The notes beneath the pieces are model-generated. The model had not been told where the DNA came from and did not search any database. It saw nothing but the letters and a program-made list of their open reading frames with translations. Source: JBBFMJ01 sp037441225 (GTDB taxonomy: Bacteria; Acidobacteriota; Thermoanaerobaculia; UBA2201). From it: a stretch of 39,914 nt of DNA. Positions within the stretch are counted from its first letter, which is position 1. Each line of letters opens with the position of its first letter. Made by a program: the position numbers and the translations under genes. Below, piece by piece: positions 1-7,400 of this stretch. The DNA is taken from positions 1 to 39,914 of the forward strand of contig JBBISU010000024.1 of NCBI GenBank assembly GCA_037441225.1, given 5' to 3'.

Positions 1-422
1 CTGAAATCTTCAAATTTGCCTTTTTCTTTTTGAAGTAAGACAAAAATTCTTCCACTGTGACAAGCAAGGGCAATGTCTGGCAAGCCATTTTTATCTAAAT
101 CTGCTACATCAACCCCACCATAAGAATATGAAAGATTTGGAAATTCAACTTCAGTCCACTCCCTCCAATTTCCTTGTCCATCACCTAAAAATATGACTGG
201 CAATCCTTCTCCCCTTGGTGGAGGTGCAATTATATCCAAATTTCCATCCATATCAATATCTGCAATGCACAAATTTTGTCTCCAAAGTGCTTCTCTTTCA
301 AGCCCCTTTGTTGAAAGTTTTAATTTTATGAGAGGAAATTTTTGTGAAATTTCTTCCACTTTTTTCCTTGTTTCACAAGATAAAATTAAAAGCAAAAATA
401 AAAAAATTGAAAATCTTTTCAT
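1..422 (-). CDS. FG-GAP/VCBS-repeat lipoprotein (C-terminus beyond window)
   Basis: Reading the minus strand from an ATG at 422-420 gives an open frame to the window edge, so the 3' end is missing. A Shine-Dalgarno site (aaaggagttt) sits just before the ATG. The first 16 residues are a short basic end (MKR), a hydrophobic run and a cysteine (LILSC), which fits a lipoprotein signal with a rather loose lipobox. The mature part contains two calcium-loop type FG-GAP/VCBS motifs, DIDMDGNLDI and DLDKNGLPDI, about 65 residues apart, as in beta-propeller surface proteins. It lies 26 bases downstream of the export permease and could share its transcript. The specific role and ligand are unknown. Confidence 0.8.
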   Translation of the reverse strand, partial: MKRFSIFLFLLLILSCETRKKVEEISQKFPLIKLKLSTKGLEREALWRQNLCIADIDMDGNLDIIAPPPRGEGLPVIFLGDGQGNWREWTEVEFPNLSYSYGGVDVADLDKNGLPDIALACHSGRIFVLLQKEKGKFEDF

Positions 423-448
423 ATAAACTCCTTTTTTTTGATCAAATA

Positions 449-1231
449 TTATACCACATCAGAAAAGTTTTTCTTTTCTTTTAGAAAAAATAAATAACCC
501 AAAAACAAAATAAAAAATCCAAGGAGGGGAACAATAAAATAAAAAGTCAGAGATGGGAAAGTGCCTCTTAGTAAAACATCTCTATATGCTTCGACAAGAT
601 AAGATAATGGATTGAGCAATAATACTTTTTTAAATTTTTCTGGAACAAGGGATAAGGGATAAACAATTGGAGTTGAATAAAAACATATTTGAAGAAGATA
701 AGAAACTGCTTGGTAAGTATCTTTAAAAAAAGGATTTAGTGCAGAAAAAAAGAAACAAAAACCAGAAATAAATATAAGTTCAAAGAACATTAAAAGTGGA
801 AGAAAAAGTATGGAAAGATATATCTTTCCAAAAATTATTAAAACTAAAACAAATATTAAAGAAGCAATAAATTGGTGAAGAAGTGCAGAACCAAAGATAC
901 TAATTATTAATATTTCAGGTGGAAAAGAAAGTTTTTTTATCAATGCTGATTGTTCATTTATTACTGTTGTTGATCTTATTAGCATTTCTTGGATACCCAT
1001 CCAAGGAAGAAGCCCTGCAAATAAGAAAAATGAGAAATTTTCAACCCCTCTTTCGCCTAAAAGTGAAATTTTTAAAATGTATGAGAAAACAAAAGTAAAG
1101 AGAATTAGTTGAAGGAGTGGCTGTAAAAAGGACCAAAAAATACCCAAAGAACTTCCTACATACCTCCCCTTCACATCTCTTTTTATAAGTTCAAAAGTTA
1201 AAAATAAAAAATTCTTAAAAGGACTTGACAT
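449..1231 (-). CDS. ABC-2 type polysaccharide/polyol export permease
   Basis: A 260-residue integral membrane protein with about six hydrophobic segments. The N-terminal cytoplasmic stretch (ELIKRDVKGRYVGSSLG, then FWSFLQPLLQL) is characteristic of the TagG/Wzm/KpsM permeases that move lipid-linked polysaccharides or teichoic-acid-like polymers across the inner membrane. The family works with a separate Wzt/TagH ATPase, which is not next to it here; the downstream gene is a lipoprotein instead. There is no Shine-Dalgarno site; a TATAAT at 1249-1244 (minus) leaves a 5' leader of only a few bases. Family assignment is firm, substrate is not known. Confidence 0.88.
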   Translation of the reverse strand: MSSPFKNFLFLTFELIKRDVKGRYVGSSLGIFWSFLQPLLQLILFTFVFSYILKISLLGERGVENFSFFLFAGLLPWMGIQEMLIRSTTVINEQSALIKKLSFPPEILIISIFGSALLHQFIASLIFVLVLIIFGKIYLSILFLPLLMFFELIFISGFCFFFSALNPFFKDTYQAVSYLLQICFYSTPIVYPLSLVPEKFKKVLLLNPLSYLVEAYRDVLLRGTFPSLTFYFIVPLLGFFILFLGYLFFLKEKKNFSDVV

Positions 1232-1253
1232 TTCTATTTAAATATTATAAAAT
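1225..1253 (+). promoter_or_regulatory. Sigma-70 promoter of the XRE regulator operon
   Basis: TTGACA at 1225-1230, a 17-base spacer, then TAAAAT at 1248-1253. The predicted start is near 1260, only about 9 bases before the ATG at 1269. The -35 box overlaps the start codon of the divergent permease gene (1229-1231). A minus-strand TATAAT (1249-1244) interlocks with this -10, so one bound regulator could affect both directions. Confidence 0.65.
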
Positions 1254-1268
1254 AATTTTGGAAAAAAT

Positions 1269-1625
1269 ATGGCTATTATACCGCAAGCCAGATATGTTGG
1301 CTTAAAGATAAGGCAGCTTCGGAAGAAGCGGAATTTGACTCAAACTGAATTGTCTGCTAAAATAGGAGTGCAACAGTCAGATCTCTCTCGTATGGAGAAG
1401 GGAGAATATAGAATTAGTTTGGATACTTTATTTAAGATATTACAGGTTTTTGAAATGAACATACAGGAATTTTTTGAAGAAGTAGTGCCAAAGGAAACAA
1501 CAAATTCTCAAAAAGAATTTTTAGAAGAATTTTCCTCTCTTTCAAAGGAAGAACAGGAAGAAATTCTGGAATTTATTAGATTTAAAAAATTAAGGGGAAG
1601 GGAGACAGATAAAAATGAACCTTAA
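1269..1625 (+). CDS. XRE-family helix-turn-helix transcriptional regulator
   Basis: A 118-residue protein. Residues about 10-65 form an HTH_3/XRE DNA-binding domain: KIRQLRKKRNLTQTELS, then GVQQSDLSRMEKGEY and ISLDTLFKILQVF, a typical five-helix Cro/C1 fold. The remaining 50 residues are acidic and charged, with no recognisable ligand domain. Its 3' end overlaps the following TPR gene by 11 bases, so the two are translationally coupled. Together they resemble the two halves of an HTH-TPR sensor split into separate chains. Targets are unknown; control of its own promoter and of the divergent permease is a reasonable inference from the shared 37-base promoter region. Confidence 0.9.
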   Translation: MAIIPQARYVGLKIRQLRKKRNLTQTELSAKIGVQQSDLSRMEKGEYRISLDTLFKILQVFEMNIQEFFEEVVPKETTNSQKEFLEEFSSLSKEEQEEILEFIRFKKLRGRETDKNEP

Positions 1626-2505
1626 AAAGGAATATAATTTTATTAAAGAAAAGGGAAAAGAAGCTATAGAACTTGGGAATTTCCAAGAGGCAGAAAATTA
1701 TTTTAGACAATGTCTTGAAGTTGCAAAAAAAATAGGTTCTAATGAGTTAAGGGATTTAAGCATTTGTAACCTTTGTGCTTCTTTGATTGAACAAAACAGA
1801 TGGATGGAACCAGAAATCTCTGAACTTAGATTTATTTATATGAGGACAAGAGATAAGAAAACATCCCGTCTTGCTTCTTACCATCTGGCTCGTGCAAAGG
1901 AATTGGAAGGGGATTTTCAAAAGGCATTGTTTTATGCAAATATAGCTTTAAATTTGAGTATTGAATTAAAAAATAATGAATATATATCCTCTTCTTATAA
2001 TCAAGTTGGAAATATTTTGACCTGTCAAAGTTATTTTAGTCAGGCAAAAGAAAATTATAAGAAGGCATTACAGTTTTGTGAAAAAGACCTCCTTAAAGCT
2101 TTAATACTTGATAATTTAGGATATGTCTTGATTGTGCAAGGAATAATAAAAGAAGGAATAATTCTTTGTGAAGAAGCTTTAAAAATTCTTGAAAATTTAA
2201 AAGTAGAAAATGGTTTTCTTATTTATCCATATATGGACCTTTGCCTTGGATATCTGGAAGACAAAAAGCCAGAAATTGCAATGGAGTATGGAAAAATAGC
2301 ATTAGAAATTGCAGAAAATCTTGGCTTTAAAAAAAGAGTTAAAAATATTCTCCTTCTCTTAGGAGAAGCCTCTGCTTTAACAGGGGATATAAATTTGGCT
2401 CAAAGCTACTACGGTGAACTGGCAACATATTATCCTTCAATAAAGCTTGCCAGTGATTTCTTAATGGCTTTTGAGCTTAGAAAGGTGGTGAATTTTCGTC
2501 TATGA
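1615..2505 (+). CDS. Tetratricopeptide-repeat protein, partner of the XRE regulator
   Basis: A 296-residue soluble protein made of helical repeats across almost its whole length. TPR-type signatures are visible: AIELGNFQEAENYFRQCLEV near residues 17-36, then GDFQKALFYANIAL, YFSQAKENYKKALQF, GIIKEGIILCEEALKIL, PEIAMEYGKIALEIA and GDINLAQSYYGEL. There is no signal peptide. TPR solenoids of this MalT/Rap-like kind bind peptides or partner proteins. The 11-base overlap with the HTH gene and the 4-base ATGA overlap with the next gene imply a stoichiometric unit. A role as sensor or modulator of the HTH protein is inference from context. Confidence 0.88.
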   Translation: MNLKKEYNFIKEKGKEAIELGNFQEAENYFRQCLEVAKKIGSNELRDLSICNLCASLIEQNRWMEPEISELRFIYMRTRDKKTSRLASYHLARAKELEGDFQKALFYANIALNLSIELKNNEYISSSYNQVGNILTCQSYFSQAKENYKKALQFCEKDLLKALILDNLGYVLIVQGIIKEGIILCEEALKILENLKVENGFLIYPYMDLCLGYLEDKKPEIAMEYGKIALEIAENLGFKKRVKNILLLLGEASALTGDINLAQSYYGELATYYPSIKLASDFLMAFELRKVVNFRL

Positions 2506-3482
2506 AAAAGATAATTACTTTTATGTTAATCTTTTCTGGTTTTTATTTATATTCCTTTGAAAAAGTAATAGATTCATCAGGTAATTTATATCAAATATGC
2601 CAAAACAGTAAAGAGAATATAAATAAATTACAAATTTATATTTACCATTCAAATGGAAATAAGACACTTTTGGATGTTCCTACCACAGAAGATAGTGTGA
2701 TTGAAAATTATCCCAATATTATTTACTTGGAAAGCTCAAAAATGCTCATAATTCTTTATTCAAAAGAAAGGGAAGATGGTTCAGATTTAATCATTCAAAC
2801 AATGGACGATAAATTTAATTTTTCTCCTCCTTATAAGATTTCTGAGGGAACCCCTTTATCTTATTGTATTAATCCAAAAATTTACAGAACATATAATATT
2901 AGAATTTCAGATAATTTTATGGAAATCACTCAATTTTTGCATTTGATATGGTGGCAAAGGGGATCATTGGAAGGCGCTGTCTATGCAAATATTCCATTGA
3001 TTTTTAACAATTTAGATATAGAGTCAAAGACATTAATTTATTTAAATGATTATATTTCTTTGAATGACAAAAATTATGATAGTTCAATATCCAATTATCT
3101 TTATGAAAGCCCTGAAATATTTATACCTAAAGCAAATGAAAACAAATTATCTGTGCTTTTTGCTGATTTAGATTCCCTTTCTTATGTTATCTTAGATCTA
3201 AATTATGATGATGGAGATACATTAAGAGACAGAGCTCACTTTCCCGATATAGGTGTAAAAACAATGTTAGATATGCCAATAAGCTTATCTCCTTCTTCAA
3301 ATGTAGATTTCATTTTAAGTGAAAACGAAAATATTGCCCTTATGTATAAAAACGCAGAAGGAAATTATGAGTTTTCTTATTATTGCTCAGGTTGGAGCCA
3401 AGTAGCTCAAATACCTTTGATAAATAATTATTATGAAGCAAGGGAATTTGTAAAAAGAATTATTGAAGAACCAAAATATTAA
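2502..3482 (+). CDS. Secreted protein of unknown function
   Basis: I do not recognise this 326-residue protein. It starts in an ATGA overlap with the TPR gene. The first 18 residues (MKKIITFMLIFSGFYLYS) are a signal peptide, so it is exported. The rest is rich in aromatic residues, Asn, Asp and Ser with short beta-strand-like blocks (KLQIYIYHSNGNKTLL; NIIYLESSKMLIILYS; LSVLFADLDSLSYVIL), compatible with an all-beta, possibly propeller-like, extracellular domain. No catalytic motif is evident. Its tight coupling to the HTH and TPR genes suggests it is their target or signal source, but this is inference. Confidence 0.8.
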   Translation: MKKIITFMLIFSGFYLYSFEKVIDSSGNLYQICQNSKENINKLQIYIYHSNGNKTLLDVPTTEDSVIENYPNIIYLESSKMLIILYSKEREDGSDLIIQTMDDKFNFSPPYKISEGTPLSYCINPKIYRTYNIRISDNFMEITQFLHLIWWQRGSLEGAVYANIPLIFNNLDIESKTLIYLNDYISLNDKNYDSSISNYLYESPEIFIPKANENKLSVLFADLDSLSYVILDLNYDDGDTLRDRAHFPDIGVKTMLDMPISLSPSSNVDFILSENENIALMYKNAEGNYEFSYYCSGWSQVAQIPLINNYYEAREFVKRIIEEPKY

Positions 3483-3751
3483 ATTTTTCTTCCTATTTTT
3501 GATATTCTTGTTTCAATTTGTCTTAATGCAGAAGTCAAGCGCATTATCTTCCTTTGATGTTTTTGAATCTCCTGTTGATCTTCTTGGGGTATATTTGACC
3601 TCAAATCCCTTAATTGTTTGTTTGCTTCATTTTTTAATTCTGTCAATTCTTGTATGCTGTATTTCTTTAAGATGACTTCTGAGATGGTAAAATATCCTTC
3701 TGAGATTTCTTTTATCATAGAAAAAGAAGAACCACCTAAAAAATTTGCCAT
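3479..3751 (-). CDS. Small coiled-coil protein, function unknown
   Basis: A 90-residue frame, convergent with the secreted-protein gene; their stop codons overlap. Residues about 33-85 are a charged helical stretch with heptad-like spacing (ELTELKNEANKQLRDLRSN, then RKIMRLTSALRQIETRIS), predicted to form a coiled coil. There is no Shine-Dalgarno site, but on the minus strand a TATTAT hexamer lies 6 bases before the ATG, the same arrangement as other leaderless candidates in this window. The opposite-strand frame at 3463-3675 is compositionally less protein-like. I favour this one as real, with moderate confidence; translation could also begin at a later Met (MIKEISEGYF). Confidence 0.55.
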   Translation of the reverse strand: MANFLGGSSFSMIKEISEGYFTISEVILKKYSIQELTELKNEANKQLRDLRSNIPQEDQQEIQKHQRKIMRLTSALRQIETRISKIGRKI

Positions 3752-3797
3752 AATAGTATAATATCATAATAGTAAAAACTTATAAAGGAGGTAAAAA
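3749..3797 (+). promoter_or_regulatory. glpX operon leader with TATAAT, direct repeat and ribosome binding site
   Basis: A TATAAT lies at 3757-3762 and a strong Shine-Dalgarno site (aaaggaggt) lies just before the glpX ATG. No good -35 is visible. The ten-base word CATAATAGTA occurs twice, at 3749-3758 and 3765-3774, flanking the -10 region with a 16-base period. This could be an operator or chance in AT-rich DNA. Confidence 0.4.
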
Positions 3798-4772
3798 ATG
3801 GAATTTAATCTTGGTTTTCAATTCTTGGAAGTAACAGAAAAGGCAGCAATTGCTTGTGCAAGGACAATGGGACAAGGAGATAGAAAGTACTCAGATAAAG
3901 TTGCTGTTGAAGCAATGAGAAAGGAGATGGATAAATTACAAATCAATGGAACCATTGTAATTGGAGAAGGAGAAAGGGATAAAGCACCAATGCTTTATGT
4001 TGGAGAAAAAGTTGGTGCTTTGAAAGAAAAAGAAGAGGCACTAAAAATTTCAATAGCAGTTGATCCTTTGGAAGGAACAAATCTTTGTGCAACTGGTGCT
4101 CCAAATGCCATAACTGTTTTGGCTGCTTCAGAAGAAGGTGGATTATTATATGCTCCTGACATTTATATGGAAAAAATTGTTGTGGGTCCCACTGCAAGGG
4201 GCAAAATTGACATTGAAGCACCAGTGGAAGAAAATTTAAAAAGAATTGCAAGAGCTTTTGATAGGGACATTGATGATATAACAGTTGTTATTCTTGATAG
4301 AGAAAGGCATAAAGAATTGATTTCAAGGATAAGAAAAGTTGGTTCAAGGATAAAACTCATCTCAGACGGTGATTTATCAGCTGGGATTGCTGCTGCCATT
4401 CGTGGAACTGGAATCCATGCAGCAATTGGAATAGGTGGTTCACCTGAAGGTGTTTTGACTGCTGCTGCTATAAGATGTTTAGGAGGTGATATGCAAGCAA
4501 GGTTTGCACCAATGGAAAAGTGGCAGGAAGAAAGATTGGTAGAATGTGGTTTTAAGGACTTTAAAAGAGTTTATACTTGCGAAGATTTGGCCCCTGGTAA
4601 AGACATTTTCTTCTGTGCCACTGGAGTTACCTCTGGTGACTTGCTTGAAGGTGTAAGATTTTTTGGAGGTGGTGTTAGAACTTCTTCCATTTTTATGTCT
4701 TATAGGCAAAAAATTATACAATTTATAGATACAGTTTATCAAGAAGAAAGGGTTCCAATAACCTTGCACTAA
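3798..4772 (+). CDS. glpX: Class II fructose-1,6-bisphosphatase
   Basis: 324 residues, the usual length of GlpX. It removes the 1-phosphate of fructose 1,6-bisphosphate, the committed step of gluconeogenesis, in the cytoplasm using divalent metal ions. Family signatures are intact: GEGERDKAPMLYVGE near residues 56-70, the metal-site motif DPLEGT at 89-94, SDGDLSAGIAAA, and GIGGSPEGVLTAAAIRCLGG. The start follows a perfect Shine-Dalgarno site. It heads a run of six same-strand genes with almost no spacing. Metabolically it links to the alpha-glucan and hexose genes at the other end of the window. Confidence 0.96.
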   Translation: MEFNLGFQFLEVTEKAAIACARTMGQGDRKYSDKVAVEAMRKEMDKLQINGTIVIGEGERDKAPMLYVGEKVGALKEKEEALKISIAVDPLEGTNLCATGAPNAITVLAASEEGGLLYAPDIYMEKIVVGPTARGKIDIEAPVEENLKRIARAFDRDIDDITVVILDRERHKELISRIRKVGSRIKLISDGDLSAGIAAAIRGTGIHAAIGIGGSPEGVLTAAAIRCLGGDMQARFAPMEKWQEERLVECGFKDFKRVYTCEDLAPGKDIFFCATGVTSGDLLEGVRFFGGGVRTSSIFMSYRQKIIQFIDTVYQEERVPITLH

Positions 4773-4773
4773 A

Positions 4774-5397
4774 ATGACAAAAGGGAATTTATTTGTTTTA
4801 TCTGCACCATCTGGGACAGGAAAAACTACGATTATAAGGGAACTTTTAAAAAAATCGGACAAAATATATTTCTCAATTTCACATACTACAAGGGTGATGA
4901 GGAAAGGAGAAGTAGAAGGAAGGGATTATTATTTTGTTAATGAAAAGGAATTTAAAGAGATGATAGAAAAAGGAGAATTTGTTGAATGGGCAAAGGTTCA
5001 CAATTATTTTTATGGAACTTCAAAAAAGGAAATTTTAAGTAAAATAAATAAAGGAATTGATGTTCTGCTTGATATTGATACTCAAGGTTCAATTAAAATA
5101 AAAAAAACTTTCCCAAATAGTATTCATATATTCCTAATTCCGCCTTCCTATAAAGAATTAGAAAGGAGATTAAGGGTAAGGGGTGATTTAAAAGAAAAAG
5201 ATATTTTAATTAGATTAAAAAATGCAAAAAAAGAAATTTTAAAATGGAAGAATTATGATTATATTATTATAAATGAAGAAATAAAAAATTCATTGAATTT
5301 GTTAATATCAATAATAAACTCAGTAAAGCAAAAAACTAAAAACCAAAAAGAAAAAATAAAGAGTATAATATTATCTTTTAAAAAGGAGAGCAAATGA
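4774..5397 (+). CDS. gmk: Guanylate kinase
   Basis: 207 residues. It phosphorylates GMP or dGMP to the diphosphate with ATP, an essential step in GTP supply. The P-loop APSGTGKTT is at residues 11-19, followed by the GMP-binding signature SHTTRVMRKGEVEGRDYYFV and the stretch FVEWAKVHNYFYGTS, all typical of the family. It starts one base after the glpX stop codon without its own Shine-Dalgarno site, so translation is probably coupled. The pairing gmk-rpoZ-coaBC-priA is widely conserved in bacteria and supports the call. The C-terminal tail is lysine-rich. Confidence 0.96.
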   Translation: MTKGNLFVLSAPSGTGKTTIIRELLKKSDKIYFSISHTTRVMRKGEVEGRDYYFVNEKEFKEMIEKGEFVEWAKVHNYFYGTSKKEILSKINKGIDVLLDIDTQGSIKIKKTFPNSIHIFLIPPSYKELERRLRVRGDLKEKDILIRLKNAKKEILKWKNYDYIIINEEIKNSLNLLISIINSVKQKTKNQKEKIKSIILSFKKESK

Positions 5398-5606
5398 CAG
5401 TTATAGATTCCAAATTTAGATTGGTCTTGCTTGCAGCAAAGAGAGCAGAACAAATAATCCAGGGTTCTCATCCTAAGTTAAAGACAACACATTCAAAAGC
5501 CACTTATATTGCCTTAGAAGAAATCCAAAAAAAAGCAATTGAATATTCTTATAAAACAATTACAGGAGATGAGGTTAAGGTAAAATTCAAAAGAGAAAAA
5601 GAATGA
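5394..5606 (+). CDS. rpoZ: RNA polymerase omega subunit
   Basis: 70 residues, within the range for omega. It wraps the C-terminus of the beta-prime subunit and aids RNA polymerase assembly; in many bacteria it also helps form a ppGpp site. The conserved parts are visible: DSKFRLVLLAAKRAEQI (normally followed by a Gly), then KATYIALEEIQKKAIEY matching the conserved helix region. It begins in an ATGA overlap with gmk, with a Shine-Dalgarno site (aaaggaga) inside the end of gmk, and ends in an ATGA overlap with coaBC. The gmk-rpoZ-coaBC order is a classic arrangement. Confidence 0.93.
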   Translation: MTVIDSKFRLVLLAAKRAEQIIQGSHPKLKTTHSKATYIALEEIQKKAIEYSYKTITGDEVKVKFKREKE

Positions 5607-6775
5607 ACATAATCCTTGGAATTTCTTCATCAATTGCAATTTTTAAGTCCTGTGAAATTGTGAGAAAATTTATAAAAGAAGGGCATAGTGTTCAAGTAAT
5701 AATGACAAAAAATGCTACAAAGCTTATATCTGCAAAAACCTTTTCTGCTCTTTCTCAAAAAGATGTTTTTACTGATCTTTTTTCAAAAAATAATGAAAGA
5801 ATTGACCACATTTTTCTTTCCAAATGGTCTGATTGCCTATTGGTTGCACCTGCCACTGCAAATATTATTGGAAAATTTGCTTCTGGAATTGCAGATGATT
5901 TCCTTTCAACTTACTACCTTGCTCATAATAAGAAAATTTTTATTGCCCCTGCTATGAATACTAATATGTGGGAAAACCCTGTTTTAAAGGAAAATATTGA
6001 AAAATTAAAAAGAAGAGGAAACATAATAATTGAACCTGAAATAGGTCTTTTGGCTTGTGGGGATGAGGGAATTGGAAAGATGGCTGAAGTTGATGATATT
6101 TATGAGGCAATCTTGACGGAATTGTATCAGCCAAAGTTATTTCTTGGAAAAAAAGTAGTTGTAACGGCAGGTCCCACAAGGGAATTCCTTGATCCTGTAA
6201 GATTTATATCAAATCCTTCTTCTGGGAAGATGGGATATTCAATTGCAAGGTTAGCAAAAATGATGGGGGCAGAAACCCTTCTTCTTTCAGGTAAGGTTTT
6301 CATAAAACCCCCCTATGGAATAAAAACAAAATACTTTGACACTTCTGAAGAGCTTTTAAAATTATTAAAAGAAAAAATAAATAATATTGATTTCCTCATA
6401 ATGACAGCAGCAGTTGGGGATTTTAAACCCCCTTATCAAAATAAAAAGATAAAAAGAAAAGATAAATTGATTTTGAATTTGATTCCAACACTGGATATTA
6501 TAAAAGAAATAAGAAAAGATTTCAAAGGTTTCATTTTGGGCTTTGCAGCTGAGGAAGAAAGTTTGGAAGAAAAAGCAATGGAAAAACTAATATCTAAAGA
6601 TATTGATGCAATATTTGTAAATGATATCTCAAATAAAGATATTGCTTTTGGAAGTGATGAGAATGAAGGCATTTTTATAACAAAAAATTATTCTAAAAAA
6701 ATAAAAAAAGATAAGAAAGAAAAAATAGCAAAAGAAATTTTATTAGAGGTTGCAAAAATTGCAAAACTGGCTTGA
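5603..6775 (+). CDS. coaBC: Bifunctional phosphopantothenoylcysteine decarboxylase / phosphopantothenate-cysteine ligase
   Basis: 390 residues, the usual size of CoaBC (Dfp). The N-terminal half is the FMN-dependent CoaC decarboxylase: GISSSIAIFKSCEIVRKF, the active-site histidine region RIDHIFLSKWSD, LVAPATANIIGKFASGIADD, and the PAMNTNMWENP substrate motif, closing with ACGDEGIGKM. The C-terminal half is the CoaB ligase with AGPTREFLDPVRFISNPSSG and MGYSIA near residues 190-215 and FVNDIS near 340. It converts 4'-phosphopantothenate to 4'-phosphopantetheine for coenzyme A. Start and end overlap its neighbours by 4 and 26 bases. Confidence 0.95.
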   Translation: MNIILGISSSIAIFKSCEIVRKFIKEGHSVQVIMTKNATKLISAKTFSALSQKDVFTDLFSKNNERIDHIFLSKWSDCLLVAPATANIIGKFASGIADDFLSTYYLAHNKKIFIAPAMNTNMWENPVLKENIEKLKRRGNIIIEPEIGLLACGDEGIGKMAEVDDIYEAILTELYQPKLFLGKKVVVTAGPTREFLDPVRFISNPSSGKMGYSIARLAKMMGAETLLLSGKVFIKPPYGIKTKYFDTSEELLKLLKEKINNIDFLIMTAAVGDFKPPYQNKKIKRKDKLILNLIPTLDIIKEIRKDFKGFILGFAAEEESLEEKAMEKLISKDIDAIFVNDISNKDIAFGSDENEGIFITKNYSKKIKKDKKEKIAKEILLEVAKIAKLA

Positions 6776-7400
6776 ATATTTCAAAATACTTGGTTATGAA
6801 TATATTTATTATAAGGAAAAAAAAGAAAAAAATCAAATTTTTGAAAAATTAATTTTGCTTGAAAAAATTGTAAAAAGTTGCACCCTTTGCCCTTTACATT
6901 TAGGAAGAAAACAAGCTGTATTCTCTGATGGAAACCCTTTATCCCCTTTAATGTTTATAGGTGAAGCACCAGGGGAAGAAGAAGATAATCAAGGGCTCCC
7001 CTTTGTTGGTAAGGCAGGACAGCTTTTAACAAAAATGATTGCTAAAATGGGCTTAAAAAGGGAAGAAGTATATATTACAAATATTGTCAAATGCAGGCCT
7101 CCAAACAACAGAGACCCTCTTCCAGAAGAAATTGTAAAGTGTTCACCCTATCTTTTAGAACAAATTGAAATAATAAAACCAAAGGTTATAGTTACCTTAG
7201 GGAGGCATTCTTCTGGCTTTTTCACTGAAATGGAAATTGGGATTACAAAATATAGAGGAAAATGGTTTTCCTATAAAGGAATACCTTTAATGCCTACTTT
7301 TCATCCTTCTTACCTTTTAAGAAATCCAAAAGATAGATGGCTTGTTTGGGAAGATATGAAAGAAGTATTAAAAAAACTTAATCTTAAAGTCCCAGAATAA
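6750..7400 (+). CDS. Family 4 uracil-DNA glycosylase (4Fe-4S)
   Basis: 216 residues. It excises uracil arising from cytosine deamination, starting base-excision repair; family 4 enzymes are frequent in thermophiles. The four cluster cysteines are present at C44, C47 (CTLC), C115 and C131. The active-site motifs GEAPGEEEDNQGLPFVG and HPSYLL are intact, as is KCRPPNNRDP. The start shown is a TTG inside the end of coaBC; no standard ATG is available upstream of the first cysteine, so the exact N-terminus is uncertain by up to about 35 residues. It shares one base with the priA start (TAATG). Confidence 0.93.
   Translation: MQKLQNWLEYFKILGYEYIYYKEKKEKNQIFEKLILLEKIVKSCTLCPLHLGRKQAVFSDGNPLSPLMFIGEAPGEEEDNQGLPFVGKAGQLLTKMIAKMGLKREEVYITNIVKCRPPNNRDPLPEEIVKCSPYLLEQIEIIKPKVIVTLGRHSSGFFTEMEIGITKYRGKWFSYKGIPLMPTFHPSYLLRNPKDRWLVWEDMKEVLKKLNLKVPE

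Noticed and set aside
193..426. 77-codon plus frame at the window start
   Set aside because: Antisense to the FG-GAP lipoprotein, which has a signal peptide and a Shine-Dalgarno site.
3463..3675. 70-codon hydrophobic frame on the plus strand
   Set aside because: Antisense to the better supported coiled-coil gene, begins inside the secreted-protein gene, and has no coherent domain.
4479..4862. 127-codon minus frame inside glpX/gmk
   Set aside because: Shadow of two certain genes; no start signals.
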